The position numbers and the translations under genes were made by a program. Shown here in pieces: positions 1-8,244 of a DNA stretch of 64,000 bases (position 1 is the stretch's first letter; each line of letters opens with the position of its first letter). This DNA comes from Nocardioides ungokensis (GTDB lineage Bacteria > Actinomycetota > Actinomycetes > Propionibacteriales > Nocardioidaceae): positions 2,799,001 through 2,863,000 of the forward strand of contig NZ_CP059164.1 of assembly GCF_013466985.1 (NCBI RefSeq), written 5' to 3'. The notes under the pieces were generated by a model, which saw only the letters and a list, made by a program, of their open reading frames with translations, made no database searches and was not told where the DNA came from.

Positions 1-348
1 GACGGGATCGCGCGCGTCCGGCCCGCGTCGTACTGGCTGTGGGGCGACCTCGCCGCACTCCTGATCAGCGCCGGCCCGCTGCTCGGCGCCGGGCTCGCGT
101 CGCTCGCCACGGCGTGGCGACAGGCCCCTCGGGTCGTGGTGGTGCTGGTCGCCGGCGCCGCGACGGCGATCGTGCTCGCGGACCTCTCGCGGATGAGCAA
201 GGCGGAGGTGGAGCGCATCTGGCTGCCGTTCGTGCCGTGGCTGCTGCTCTCGGTCGTCGTGCTCCCCGAGCGCTGGCGACGCCCGGGGCTGGCGCTCCAG
301 CTGGGGACCGCGCTGGTGGTGCAGCACCTCGTCCACGGCGCCTGGTGA
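1..348 (+). CDS. C-terminal part of an integral membrane protein (5' end outside window)
   Basis: The frame is open from base 1 and ends at TGA 346-348, so about 115 C-terminal residues are seen. They hold at least three hydrophobic stretches: one starting near LWGDLAALLISAG, one around VVVVLVAGAATAIVLADL, and one around WLPFVPWLLLSVVVLP. The segment SKAEVERIWLPFVPWLL between the last two resembles the end of large actinobacterial polytopic membrane proteins, some of them annotated as glycosyltransferases; that likeness is from memory and not decisive. The gene converges on the epimerase gene. No function is assigned. Confidence 0.6.
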   Translation, partial: DGIARVRPASYWLWGDLAALLISAGPLLGAGLASLATAWRQAPRVVVVLVAGAATAIVLADLSRMSKAEVERIWLPFVPWLLLSVVVLPERWRRPGLALQLGTALVVQHLVHGAW

Positions 349-372
349 CGACGACCGGGCGCGCGTGCCGGC

Positions 373-1416
373 TCAGGCCCGCAGGGGTGCCGTGGCGAAC
401 TCCCGCAGTCCCCGCTCCGGGCTCACCTCCGCCTTGAAGCCGAGCTCCACGCGGGCACGCTCCGGGGAGGCCACCACGTGTCGCACGTCGCCGAGGCGGT
501 AGCCGCCGGTGATCTCGGGAGCCAGGTCACGCCCGGTGCCACGGGCCACCAGGTCGGCGACGCGGCGGATGGTGACCGGCTCGCCGGAGCAGACGTTGTA
601 GGCCGCACACCTGCCGGCCCGCTCCCCCGCCACCGCCCGCAGCGCGGCGAGGTTGGCCGCAGCGACGTCCTCGACGTGGACGAAGTCCCGCACCTGGCCG
701 CCGTCCTCGAAGACCTTCGGCGCCTCGCCGCGCTCGAGGCTGGACCGGAACATCGCGGCGACGCCGGAGTACGGCGTGTCCCGGGGCATGCCGGGCCCGT
801 AGACGTTGTGGTAGCGCAGGGTGACCGCGGCGGCTCCGGCCTGCCGCGCCCACGCGGACGTGTAGTGCTCCTGCGCGACCTTGCTGGCGGCGTAGGAGCT
901 GCGCGGGTCCAGGCGAGCGTCCTCCTCGACCCGCTCCCAGCCGAGCTCGGCCCCGCACACCGGGCAGTGGTTCTCGAAGTCCCCGGCGTCCAGTGCGTCG
1001 ACCGACCGCGGCGGTGGAGCCTGGACGCCGTGGTCGGGACACGCGTACCGGCCCTCCCCGTAGACGACCATCGACGAGGCCAGCACCAGACGGCTGACTC
1101 CGGCTTCGTGCATCGCGGCGAGCAGGACGGCGGTGCCGTAGTCGTTGTGCCCGGCGTAGTCGGGCAGGTCGCCGACCGCCACGCCGGCGCCGACCACGGC
1201 GGCCTGGTGGCAGACCGCGTCCACACCGCGCAGGAGGTGCGTCCACCCGGCGGCGTCGCGCACGTCGAGACGATGGGTCCCCTCGGGTGCCTGTGTCGCA
1301 CCGTGGGCCCGGGCGAGCATCAGGTCGACGCGGACCACCTCGTCACCCTGCGCCTCCAGGGCAGCCCCGATCGCCGTGCCGATGAAGCCGGCCGATCCGG
1401 TCAGCAGCACCCTCAC
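373..1416 (-). CDS. NAD-dependent epimerase/dehydratase with a Cys-rich insertion (possibly a dTDP-sugar 4-epimerase)
   Basis: A 347-residue extended SDR enzyme. The nucleotide-binding motif TGSAGFIG is at residues 6-13 and the catalytic YAASK at 175-179. Between them lies an insertion with Cys126, His129, Cys151 and Cys154 (CPDHG, then CPVCG about 22 residues later), a likely metal site. I recall the same insertion in the family of WbiB, dTDP-L-rhamnose 4-epimerase, but the substrate cannot be read from sequence. The GTG start at 1416 overlaps the mtnP stop by 4 bp (GTGA), so the two are probably translationally coupled. It is the last gene of the minus-strand chain that starts at 4900. Confidence 0.85.
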   Translation of the reverse strand: MRVLLTGSAGFIGTAIGAALEAQGDEVVRVDLMLARAHGATQAPEGTHRLDVRDAAGWTHLLRGVDAVCHQAAVVGAGVAVGDLPDYAGHNDYGTAVLLAAMHEAGVSRLVLASSMVVYGEGRYACPDHGVQAPPPRSVDALDAGDFENHCPVCGAELGWERVEEDARLDPRSSYAASKVAQEHYTSAWARQAGAAAVTLRYHNVYGPGMPRDTPYSGVAAMFRSSLERGEAPKVFEDGGQVRDFVHVEDVAAANLAALRAVAGERAGRCAAYNVCSGEPVTIRRVADLVARGTGRDLAPEITGGYRLGDVRHVVASPERARVELGFKAEVSPERGLREFATAPLRA

Positions 1417-2219
1417 GCGCCGGCCCCCGGGACGTCGTAGGTCAGCTCGAGTCCGTCGGCCCAGCTCGAGCAGCCGCACCCGTCGGGGTCCGGGAGCGTC
1501 TCGATGGTGCGCGTCAGCAGGCCCTTGAGGCGCTCGAGGTTGGCGCGGAACAGCGCGAAGACCTCCTCCTGGCCCACCCCTGAGCCGGCCTCGACGCCGG
1601 CGTCCATGTCGGTCACCAGGGCGATCGCGGCGTAGCACTGCCGCATCTCCCGGGCGAGCACCGCCTCGGGGTGGCCGGTCATGTTGACCAGGCTCCAGCC
1701 CTGGGCGGCGTAGTGCTGCGACTCCGCACGGGTCGAGAAGCGCGGCCCCTCCACGACGACCATGGTGCCCCCCGAGGTGACCGAGGGGTCGGCGCCCGCG
1801 ATGGTCTCGGAGAGCCGCGGGCAGTAGGGGTCCGCGAACGGCAGGTGCACGGCGCCGCTCTCCACGAAGGACTGGGTGCGGGCGCTGGTGCGGTCGACGA
1901 GCTGGTCGGGGACCACCACGTCGCCGGGGGCGACGTCGTCGCGCAGGCCGCCGACCGCACAGGGAGCGAGCACCTGGCGCACGCCCAGGGACCGCAGGGC
2001 CCACAGGTTCGCCCGGTAGTTGATCCGGTGCGGAGGGAGCTCGTGCCCGGTCCCGTGCCGGGGCAGGAAGGCGACCCGCCTCCCCGCGACGGTCCCGACC
2101 GCGACGGCGGCCGAGGGTACGCCGTACGGCGTCTCGACCACGCGCTCCTCCGGGTCGTCGAGGAAGGAGTAGAAGCCGGTCCCGCCGATCACGGCTATGT
2201 CCACGCGGTCGCTGCTCAT
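1413..2219 (-). CDS. mtnP: S-methyl-5'-thioadenosine (or purine nucleoside) phosphorylase
   Basis: A 268-residue cytoplasmic enzyme of the MTAP/PNP family. It releases the base from methylthioadenosine or a purine nucleoside with phosphate, feeding methionine or purine salvage. The N-terminal IGGTGFYSF, the phosphate-site segment RHGTGHELPPHRINYRANLW and the later MTGHPEAVLAREM and VTDMDAG blocks are the family signatures, and the length is normal. The ATG at 2219 starts right before IAVIGGTG. Actinobacterial members vary between MTA and inosine/guanosine as substrate, so the reaction is given broadly. It overlaps the epimerase gene downstream by 4 bp and follows the MFS gene with a 52-base gap. 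Confidence 0.92.
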   Translation of the reverse strand: MSSDRVDIAVIGGTGFYSFLDDPEERVVETPYGVPSAAVAVGTVAGRRVAFLPRHGTGHELPPHRINYRANLWALRSLGVRQVLAPCAVGGLRDDVAPGDVVVPDQLVDRTSARTQSFVESGAVHLPFADPYCPRLSETIAGADPSVTSGGTMVVVEGPRFSTRAESQHYAAQGWSLVNMTGHPEAVLAREMRQCYAAIALVTDMDAGVEAGSGVGQEEVFALFRANLERLKGLLTRTIETLPDPDGCGCSSWADGLELTYDVPGAGA

Positions 2220-2271
2220 CTGCCCAACTCTGCCAGCACGGAGCCGGCGGACCGCGCCTCCGCCTGCGGTG

Positions 2272-3558
2272 TCACGGCTTCGTAAGGTCTCCCTCGCCGG
2301 CCGCGCCGAAGGCAGCCACCACCAGCGCCAGCACCAGGCCCACGGCGACCCAGGAAAGCGTGCCGTAGCCCCAGGTGCCGACGACGAGACCGGCCAGGCC
2401 ACCCGCCGCGGCTGCCGTCACACCCATCACCAGGTCCGCCGCGCCCTGGACGTCGGGACGTACGTCGAGCGGGGCGTGGTCTGCGACCAGCGTCGAAGCC
2501 GACACGGTGGCGAAGGACCAGCCGAGACCGAGCAGGAAGAGTCCGGCGAAGATCTGCCACGAGCTGCCCTCGGGCGAGCCCGCGCACAGCACCAGTGACA
2601 CCGCCAGCAGCCCCGCACCGACGCCGAGGGTCGCGGCCCGACCGTGCCGGTCGGCCGCCAGGCCCACGAGCGGCGAGAACGCGAACATCCCCAGCACGTG
2701 CACGCTGATGACGATGCCGATGACGCGCAGCTCGGCTCCACCGTGCTCCATGTGCAGCGGGGTCATCACCATCACCGCGACCATGACCGCGTGCGCGGCG
2801 GCCAGCGCCAGGACGGCGTGAGCCAGGACGGGGCGTGCCCGGACCGCCGCCACGACCCGACCCCACGAGGTGCCGGTGGGGGTCACCGGCGGGGTGCCCT
2901 TCGCGCTCCGGGACAGGAGCAGCGGGTCGGGCCGCAGGAAGAGCCCCACGACCAGCGCGGCGGCGAGCATGCCGAGGCTGCCCAGGGCGAAGGGGCCGGT
3001 CAGCGCCGGGATGCCGAGCGAGCGCGCCAGGGCGCCGGAGGGGCCGGTGAGGTTGGGACCCGCGACGGCGCCGATCGTCGAGGCCCACACGACGGTCGAC
3101 AGGGCGCGCGCCCGGCTCTCGACCGGGGCCAGGTCGGTGGCGGCGTAGCGGGAGCCGCTGTTGGCCGCGGTCGTCGCGCCGAGGAGCACGGCCCCGAGCA
3201 GCAGCAACGGCATCGAGCCCACCACGCCCGCGAGCACGACGATGACGGCCCCGCAGGCGCCGATCAGGTAGCCGGTGACGAGCCCGGCGCGCCTGCCGCG
3301 GCGCGACATCAGGCGCGCCAGCAGGTACGACGCGACCGCCGCCCCGAGCACCTGCGCCGTCTGGGCGAGTCCGGCCTGGTCGTCCGACCCCGACAGGTCA
3401 CGCGCGAGCAGTGACGCGGTGGCGATCCCGATGGTGATGCCCATCGCGCCGACCGCCTGGGCGGCGGCCAGGGTGAGGACGGTGCGCCGCTGGGCGGCGA
3501 CGAGCCGGTCGGGCGTGACCGCCTCCGAGCTCGCGCGCGGCCTGCCGGGCGCGCTCAC
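2272..3558 (-). CDS. MFS transporter
   Basis: A 428-residue polytopic protein with about 12 hydrophobic segments. Family marks include the first TM (LTLAAAQAVGAMGITIG), the RLMSRRGRRAGLVTGYLIG loop after TM2, and a second loop AADRHGRAATLGVG in the C-terminal half, which are the two MFS loop-2/8 signatures. The GTG start at 3558 overlaps the DUF3046 stop by 4 bp; longer frames upstream run into DUF3046 and are not credible. The substrate is unknown; proteins of this size and loop pattern are often drug exporters. Confidence 0.85.
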   Translation of the reverse strand: MSAPGRPRASSEAVTPDRLVAAQRRTVLTLAAAQAVGAMGITIGIATASLLARDLSGSDDQAGLAQTAQVLGAAVASYLLARLMSRRGRRAGLVTGYLIGACGAVIVVLAGVVGSMPLLLLGAVLLGATTAANSGSRYAATDLAPVESRARALSTVVWASTIGAVAGPNLTGPSGALARSLGIPALTGPFALGSLGMLAAALVVGLFLRPDPLLLSRSAKGTPPVTPTGTSWGRVVAAVRARPVLAHAVLALAAAHAVMVAVMVMTPLHMEHGGAELRVIGIVISVHVLGMFAFSPLVGLAADRHGRAATLGVGAGLLAVSLVLCAGSPEGSSWQIFAGLFLLGLGWSFATVSASTLVADHAPLDVRPDVQGAADLVMGVTAAAAGGLAGLVVGTWGYGTLSWVAVGLVLALVVAAFGAAGEGDLTKP

Positions 3559-3749
3559 CGCTCGGACGGCGGAAGGTTCAGCGCCTTCCAGACCGCGGCC
3601 CACACCTGCTTGGGCGGGACGCCCGCGTCGAGCGCCTCCGACGCGGTCCGGCCGCCGAGGTCGCTCATCACGAACTGGTCGGCCCACGACCGCGCGTAGG
3701 CGACGCCGAGCGTCGACTCCATCCGGGCCCAGAACTCCGTGTGCCTCAT
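3555..3749 (-). CDS. DUF3046 family protein
   Basis: A 64-residue protein beginning MRHTEFWARMESTLG and ending WKALNLPPSER. It matches the actinobacterial DUF3046 family, which elsewhere sits close to recA and regX; no recA is present here. The ATG at 3749 was chosen because the family starts with this exact MRHTEFW motif. It is flanked on both sides by 4-bp overlaps, with the methyltransferase stop upstream and the MFS start downstream, so it is almost certainly in one transcript with them. Function is unknown. Confidence 0.88.
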   Translation of the reverse strand: MRHTEFWARMESTLGVAYARSWADQFVMSDLGGRTASEALDAGVPPKQVWAAVWKALNLPPSER

Positions 3750-4900
3750 GCGTCCTTCCTGGTGGCCAGCACCTGCAGCCAGCGGGTGCCGCGGACGTCG
3801 TCGTGCCGGGTCAGCTCGTCGACGGCCCATCCGGCGTGCTCGAGCGCGTCACGCAGCGGCTGCTCGCGCCAGAGGACGAAGAGCCGCGGTGCCGCGACAT
3901 TGCCGTGGGTCGACCAGGCTTCGCCGTCGCCCTCCTTGAGCGAGACGTGGAGCGTACCTCCGGCCCGGGTGACGGCCGCCAGGCGGGCGAGCACCACCGG
4001 CAGGTCGGTCCGGGCGACGTGCAGGAGGCAGGCGCTCGCCCACACCCCGTCGTACGCCGCTCCCCCGCGCCCGGGATCGACCAGGTCGTCGGTCAGCGGG
4101 TCGAGGAGGTCGGCCTCGTGCCCGGCCCCGGTGAGCAGCGCGACGAACCCCGGGGAGACGTCCGTGCGACGCACGCTCAGACCCCGCCCCTCGAGTGCCG
4201 CAGCATCCCGCCCGGGACCGCTGCCGATCTCGAGCACCCGCGCACCCGGGGGCACCCGCTCGGCGAACCGGCGCACCAGGGCCACCATCTCCGCCGACAT
4301 CGTGGCGGTGCCGTCGCGGTAGGCCTCGGCGTTGGCGTCGTAGGCCGCGATCGTCAACGCCTTGGCGGCGTGACCGACGTCGTGGGCGTGGTGCACGACG
4401 TCGTGGAGGTGGTAGCGCCCCAGGCTCTCGATCGTGAACTGGCTGCCGTCGCTGCGGAAGCCCCGGCGATTCCAGGCACCGTCCGGCACACCGGCGTAGC
4501 GGTCGGCCACGGTGCCGGCCGCCGCCGCCAGGTCGACCGCCACTCCCGCAGGGTCCTGCTCGGCGTAGCGGCCGGCCACGGCCGTCTCGTCCTGGTCCCA
4601 GTTGGCGAAGCGGGGATCCTCCTGCTCGAGCATGAGCCGCACCCGCTCGTCGAAGATGCGGTGCACGTCGCGCACGTGGCAGGCGTACTCCAGGGGCGAC
4701 CAGACCCCCGGCTCGGGCCGGACGCCGACGCCGGGCCCGGACCCGGCGAGCACCGTGGTCCACGAGGCGGCGTTCTCCCGGATCGCGTCGGCCAGCCCGG
4801 TCGCGGCGACGTCGGCGGCGACGAACCCGCACTCGGGGCAGGGCGTGGTGAGGACCCAGGTCCAGTCCTTGGTGTCCGGCTCGACGGGTGGCAGCGACAT
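3746..4900 (-). CDS. DinB-like domain fused to a class I SAM-dependent methyltransferase
   Basis: A continuous 384-residue frame with two domains. Residues about 5-185 are a DinB/DUF664-type four-helix domain: KDWTWVL and CPECGF near the start, YACHVRDVH in the middle, and HLHDVVHHAHDV at the end, supplying the His residues of the metal site. Residues about 195-380 are a Rossmann methyltransferase with motif I VLEIGSGPGRDAAAL and the later HVSLKEGDGEAWS block. ATG 4900 is preferred over ATG 4909 because GAGAGG lies 9 bases before it. DinB-domain proteins of this N-terminal type are usually separate genes, so the fusion is worth noting. Substrates are unknown. Confidence 0.8.
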   Translation of the reverse strand: MSLPPVEPDTKDWTWVLTTPCPECGFVAADVAATGLADAIRENAASWTTVLAGSGPGVGVRPEPGVWSPLEYACHVRDVHRIFDERVRLMLEQEDPRFANWDQDETAVAGRYAEQDPAGVAVDLAAAAGTVADRYAGVPDGAWNRRGFRSDGSQFTIESLGRYHLHDVVHHAHDVGHAAKALTIAAYDANAEAYRDGTATMSAEMVALVRRFAERVPPGARVLEIGSGPGRDAAALEGRGLSVRRTDVSPGFVALLTGAGHEADLLDPLTDDLVDPGRGGAAYDGVWASACLLHVARTDLPVVLARLAAVTRAGGTLHVSLKEGDGEAWSTHGNVAAPRLFVLWREQPLRDALEHAGWAVDELTRHDDVRGTRWLQVLATRKDA

Positions 4901-4971
4901 GGCGGTCATCCTCTCAACCGCGGTGCGGCCGCGCCGCGAAGCTTTCTGCCGTCCTTCGGTAGGTTTCGGCC

Positions 4972-5459
4972 ATGCCGATCCGACCGGCCACCGAGCAGGA
5001 CCTGCCCGCGATCAAGGCGATCTACGACGCCGAGGTCCGCGAGGGCATCTCGACCTTCGCCACCGAGCCGCCGGAGCTCGACTACTGGCGGGTGCGGCTG
5101 CACAGCACCGCACCGGGCGACCACGTGCTGGTGGCCGACGACGCGGACGGGGTGCTCGGCTACTCGTACTCGTCGAGCTACCGGCCCCGCGCCGCCTACG
5201 GCCACACCCGCGAGTCGTCGGTCTACCTCGCGCCGCGGGCGCGTGGTCGCGGCCTGGGTCGCGGCCTGTACGACGAGCTGCTCGCGGCCATGCGCGCCGA
5301 TGACGTGAGGCTCGTGGTCGCTGTCGTCGCGCTGCCCAACGACGCCAGCCGCGCGCTGCACCTCGGATGTGGCTTCAGCTCCGTCGGGGTGCTGCACGAG
5401 GTCGGTCACAAGTTCGGCCGTGGATCGACACCGAGCTCTTCGAGCGTCGGCTCACGTGA
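4972..5459 (+). pseudogene. GNAT N-acetyltransferase (phosphinothricin/methionine sulfone acetyltransferase-like), frameshifted near its 3' end
   Basis: The protein starts MPIRPATEQDLPAIKAIYDA and carries the acetyl-CoA loop RARGRGLGRGLYDELL and the GCGFSSVGVLHEVGHKFGR stretch typical of the Pat/MnaT group, which usually acetylates the amino group of small substrates. After FGR the frame diverges. One base added near 5420 would restore RWIDTELFERRLT and a TGA at 5457-5459, the normal family ending. As sequenced, the frame runs on to 6270 antisense to the ABC permease, which is not credible. The restored gene converges on the permease with an 8-bp overlap. Sequencing error is the likeliest explanation. 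Confidence 0.8.
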
Positions 5460-6258
5460 GCAGCAGGGCGTCGAGTCGCCGGCGGACGATGGCGAGCCCG
5501 ATCAGTCCCATGACCACGAGGTAGACGACCGAGACCGCCGAGCCCCAGGACAGCGCGCCGGTGGTGAGCTCGCGGCAGAGCACGACGCCGCGGTAGAGCG
5601 GCGTGCACTCCACGACCCAGCGGACCGCGGGCGGGAAGGCGGTGATCGGGAAGAACGTCGCGGAGAAGAGGAACATCGGCAGCGTCGCCAGCGTCACGAA
5701 CTCGAAGTCCTGCCAGCTGCGCATGAAGGTCGTCAGCGCCATGCAGATCCCGCCGAAGGCCAGCCCGATCAGGAGGGCAGCCGGGACGACCAGCACCGCC
5801 CACCACGAGCTCACGAGTCCCATCGCGACCATGACCAGCAGGAACGCCGCGGAGTAGATCCCGCCGCGCAGCAGCGACCAGCTCAGCTCGCCGCGGGCGA
5901 TGTCCAGCGTGGTCAGCGGCGTCGCCAGCATCTGGTCGAAGAGCTTGTTGTACTTGAGCTTGAAGAAGAAGTTGAACGTCGAGTCGAGCAGGGAGCCGTT
6001 CATCGCGGAGGCGGCGAGCATGCCTGGGGCGACGAACTCGGCATACGGGATCTGCTGGCCGTTGAACTCGAACCCGGTCACGAGCTGACCCACGCCCACC
6101 CCGATCGAGAAGAGGTAGAACACGGGCTCGAGGAAGCCGCTGACGAAGATGTACCAGCCGCGGCGATAGGCCAGGTAGTTGCGGTAGATCAGCAGGCCCG
6201 TCGCCTCGCCGGCGGAGACCGGGGAGGCGGCCGCGCGGCCGACCGACGTGGTGAGCAT
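5452..6258 (-). CDS. ABC-2 type transporter permease
   Basis: A 268-residue membrane protein with six hydrophobic segments and the ABC-2 hallmarks YAEFVAPGMLAASAMNGSLLDSTFNFF and, near the C-terminus, LPMFLFSATFFPITAFPPAVRWVVECTPL (first 20 residues suffice). It is the second membrane subunit of an exporter with the adjacent permease and ATPase. The start is ATG 6258; a GTG at 6264 is an alternative. It lies 8 bases after the first permease. The two permeases are paralogous and resemble daunorubicin/lipooligosaccharide-type exporters (DrrB, NodJ); substrate unknown. Confidence 0.87.
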   Translation of the reverse strand: MLTTSVGRAAASPVSAGEATGLLIYRNYLAYRRGWYIFVSGFLEPVFYLFSIGVGVGQLVTGFEFNGQQIPYAEFVAPGMLAASAMNGSLLDSTFNFFFKLKYNKLFDQMLATPLTTLDIARGELSWSLLRGGIYSAAFLLVMVAMGLVSSWWAVLVVPAALLIGLAFGGICMALTTFMRSWQDFEFVTLATLPMFLFSATFFPITAFPPAVRWVVECTPLYRGVVLCRELTTGALSWGSAVSVVYLVVMGLIGLAIVRRRLDALLLT

Positions 6259-6266
6259 CGCCACGG

Positions 6267-7097
6267 CTAGGACACCATCCTTCGGGAGAGCCGGCGCACC
6301 GCCCAGAACCAGCCGGCCAGGGTCAGCGTGACCAGGTAGGCGACGTGCACCGCGGCCAACGGCCAGTCGACCTCGCCCAGCGTGAGCATCCGGGTCAGGT
6401 CGACGCCGTGCCACAGCGGCGTCACCGTCGCGAGCGCCTCCATCCACCTGCTGAGGTTGGAGATCGGGAAGAACGCGCCGGAGAACAGGAACAGCGGGAT
6501 CATGCCCAGCCGGAAGACCAGGCTGAACGCGCTCTCGTCCTTCAGCCCGGCGGTGAACGCGTAGATCGGCGTCGCGAACGCCGCCCCGATGAGCAGCTGC
6601 ACGAAGAAGGCCGCGAACACCCCGGCCACCGACGTGAACACACCGAACGGCGCCATCACCGCCAGGAACACCGCGCACGTCGTGGCGACCCGGAAGATCA
6701 CGAAGCCGAGGTGGGCCAGGATCACCTCGGAGACGGCGAGCGGGCTGGCGATCATGCCGAAGTAGGACTTGTTCCACTTGATCATGCCCATGACCGGATA
6801 GGTGACCTCACCGAACACGGTGGTCATCGCCTGAGCGGCGACCATGCCCGGGGCCACGAAGGCGAGGTAGGAGGTCGCGCCGTCGAGCTTGGCGGGGTCG
6901 CCCTTGATGAAGCCGCCGAGCAGGACGCCCATCGCGACCACGTAGAGCAGCGGCGTCACGAAGGACGAGATCGCGCTGCCCTTCCAGGTGCGTTTGTACA
7001 GGATCGCCCAGTAGTCGAAGAGCCGCGCAGCTCCGGAGAGCAGGTTGGTGGGCGCCGTGCTCAGCCCGGGTGCCTGAGGCGGGTCGAGTGCGGCCAT
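6267..7097 (-). CDS. ABC-2 type transporter permease
   Basis: A 276-residue membrane subunit paralogous to the next gene. Visible marks are YLAFVAPGMVAAQAMTTVFGE, MIKWNKSYFGMIASPLAVSEV and MIPLFLFSGAFFPISNLS, the ABC-2 signature region. Its ATG at 7097 overlaps the ATPase stop by one base (TGATG), which implies coupled translation. Together the three genes make a complete exporter with a heterodimeric membrane part. Confidence 0.88.
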   Translation of the reverse strand: MAALDPPQAPGLSTAPTNLLSGAARLFDYWAILYKRTWKGSAISSFVTPLLYVVAMGVLLGGFIKGDPAKLDGATSYLAFVAPGMVAAQAMTTVFGEVTYPVMGMIKWNKSYFGMIASPLAVSEVILAHLGFVIFRVATTCAVFLAVMAPFGVFTSVAGVFAAFFVQLLIGAAFATPIYAFTAGLKDESAFSLVFRLGMIPLFLFSGAFFPISNLSRWMEALATVTPLWHGVDLTRMLTLGEVDWPLAAVHVAYLVTLTLAGWFWAVRRLSRRMVS

Positions 7098-8023
7098 CAG
7101 TCCACCAGCGTTCGGCCGGTGAGGCGCAGGAACACGTCCTCGAGCGTGGAGCGGCGTACGAGCACGGCCGCCGGCTGGAGCCCACGCTCGTGGACCTTCG
7201 CGATGACCTCCTCGCCGTCCTCGCTGTAGACCAGCAGCCGGTCCGGGAGCACCTCGACACGGTCGCCGAGGTCGGAGACCTTCTCGGCGATCGCGTCGTG
7301 CTCGCCCACGCCGAAACGCAGCTCGGCGACCTCGCGGGTGGAGTGTGCCCGGATCAGCTCGAGGGGCGAGCCCTCGGCGACGATGACGCCCTTGTCCATC
7401 ACCACGAGCCGGTCGCACAGCTGCTCGGCCTCGTCCATGTAGTGGGTGGTGAGCACGAGGGTGACGCCCTGCTGCTTGAGTCGGAAGAGCCGGTCCCACA
7501 CGACGTGGCGCGCCTGCGGGTCGAGGCCGGTCGTCGGCTCGTCGAGCAGCAGCACGTCGGGCCGGTTGATCAGCGAGCGCGCGATCGTCAGCCGCCGCTT
7601 CATGCCGCCGGAGAGGTCCTCGACCATCGACCCGGACTTCTCGGTCAGCTGCACGAACTCCAGCAGCTCGTCGACGCGCGAGCGCACCTCCTTGCGGGGC
7701 AACCCGAAGTAGCGGCCGTAGACGTAGAGGTTGTCACGCACCGTCAGCTCGGTGTCGAGGGTGTCCTCCTGCGGGCAGACGCCGACCCGGGCCCGGATCG
7801 ACGGCCCGTCCACGGCCGGGTCCATCCCCAGGATCCGCAGCTCCCCGCCACTGACCGGCGAGACGGCCGCTACCATCCGCATCGTCGAGGACTTGCCGGC
7901 CCCGTTGGGCCCCAGGAACCCGAACGCCTCCCCCCGACGCACGTCCACGTCGATGCCCTTGACCGCCTCGAAGTCGCCGAACGACTTGCGCAGCCCCCGC
8001 GCCAGGATCATGGAGTCACTCAC
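7097..8023 (-). CDS. ABC transporter ATP-binding protein (DrrA-like)
   Basis: A 308-residue ATPase. Walker A is GPNGAGKSST, the signature is LSGGMKRRL, Walker B is VLLLDEPTTGLDP, and the switch His lies in TTHYMDEAEQL. The C-terminal ~75 residues form the DrrA-type tail. The start was set at GTG 8023 (VSDSMILARGLRKSFG); ATG 8011 and an ATG at 8044 are alternatives. The frame also runs further upstream through a non-coding palindromic repeat, which is not coding. It energizes the two ABC-2 permeases downstream. Confidence 0.9.
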   Translation of the reverse strand: MSDSMILARGLRKSFGDFEAVKGIDVDVRRGEAFGFLGPNGAGKSSTMRMVAAVSPVSGGELRILGMDPAVDGPSIRARVGVCPQEDTLDTELTVRDNLYVYGRYFGLPRKEVRSRVDELLEFVQLTEKSGSMVEDLSGGMKRRLTIARSLINRPDVLLLDEPTTGLDPQARHVVWDRLFRLKQQGVTLVLTTHYMDEAEQLCDRLVVMDKGVIVAEGSPLELIRAHSTREVAELRFGVGEHDAIAEKVSDLGDRVEVLPDRLLVYSEDGEEVIAKVHERGLQPAAVLVRRSTLEDVFLRLTGRTLVD

Positions 8024-8118
8024 GAGACGGGACCCTACAAACATCCGCCGACAGTCACACCCGGCTTTCGGCCCTGATGGTGGTGGGCGGCCGCTTCGCG
8101 GAGGCCCTGCCCCGGCGT

Positions 8119-8179
8119 GCGGATTGGTCACCAACCGCACGATTCCGGGCCTCGGGCATGCAGGCTCTGACCAATCGGC
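8119..8179. repeat. Intergenic palindromic repeat, family A, copy 1
   Basis: Left arm GCGGATTGGTCA at 8119-8130 pairs with TGACCAATCGGC at 8168-8179 with one mismatch. Inside, CCAACC and GGGCATGCAG are shared with copy 2 at 39959. It sits between the ABC ATPase start and the GNAT gene end. Four more copies occur in this window. Confidence 0.85.
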
Positions 8180-8244
8180 GACCCCGAGCCACCCTCCGCG
8201 GCACCATCCGCCCGGGCGCCGTGGCGGGCTCACGACGATCGGCG

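Noticed and set aside
4972..6270. 432-residue GNAT fusion protein
   Set aside because: Everything after residue 150 is antisense to the ABC-2 permease; a single missing base restores the normal ending.
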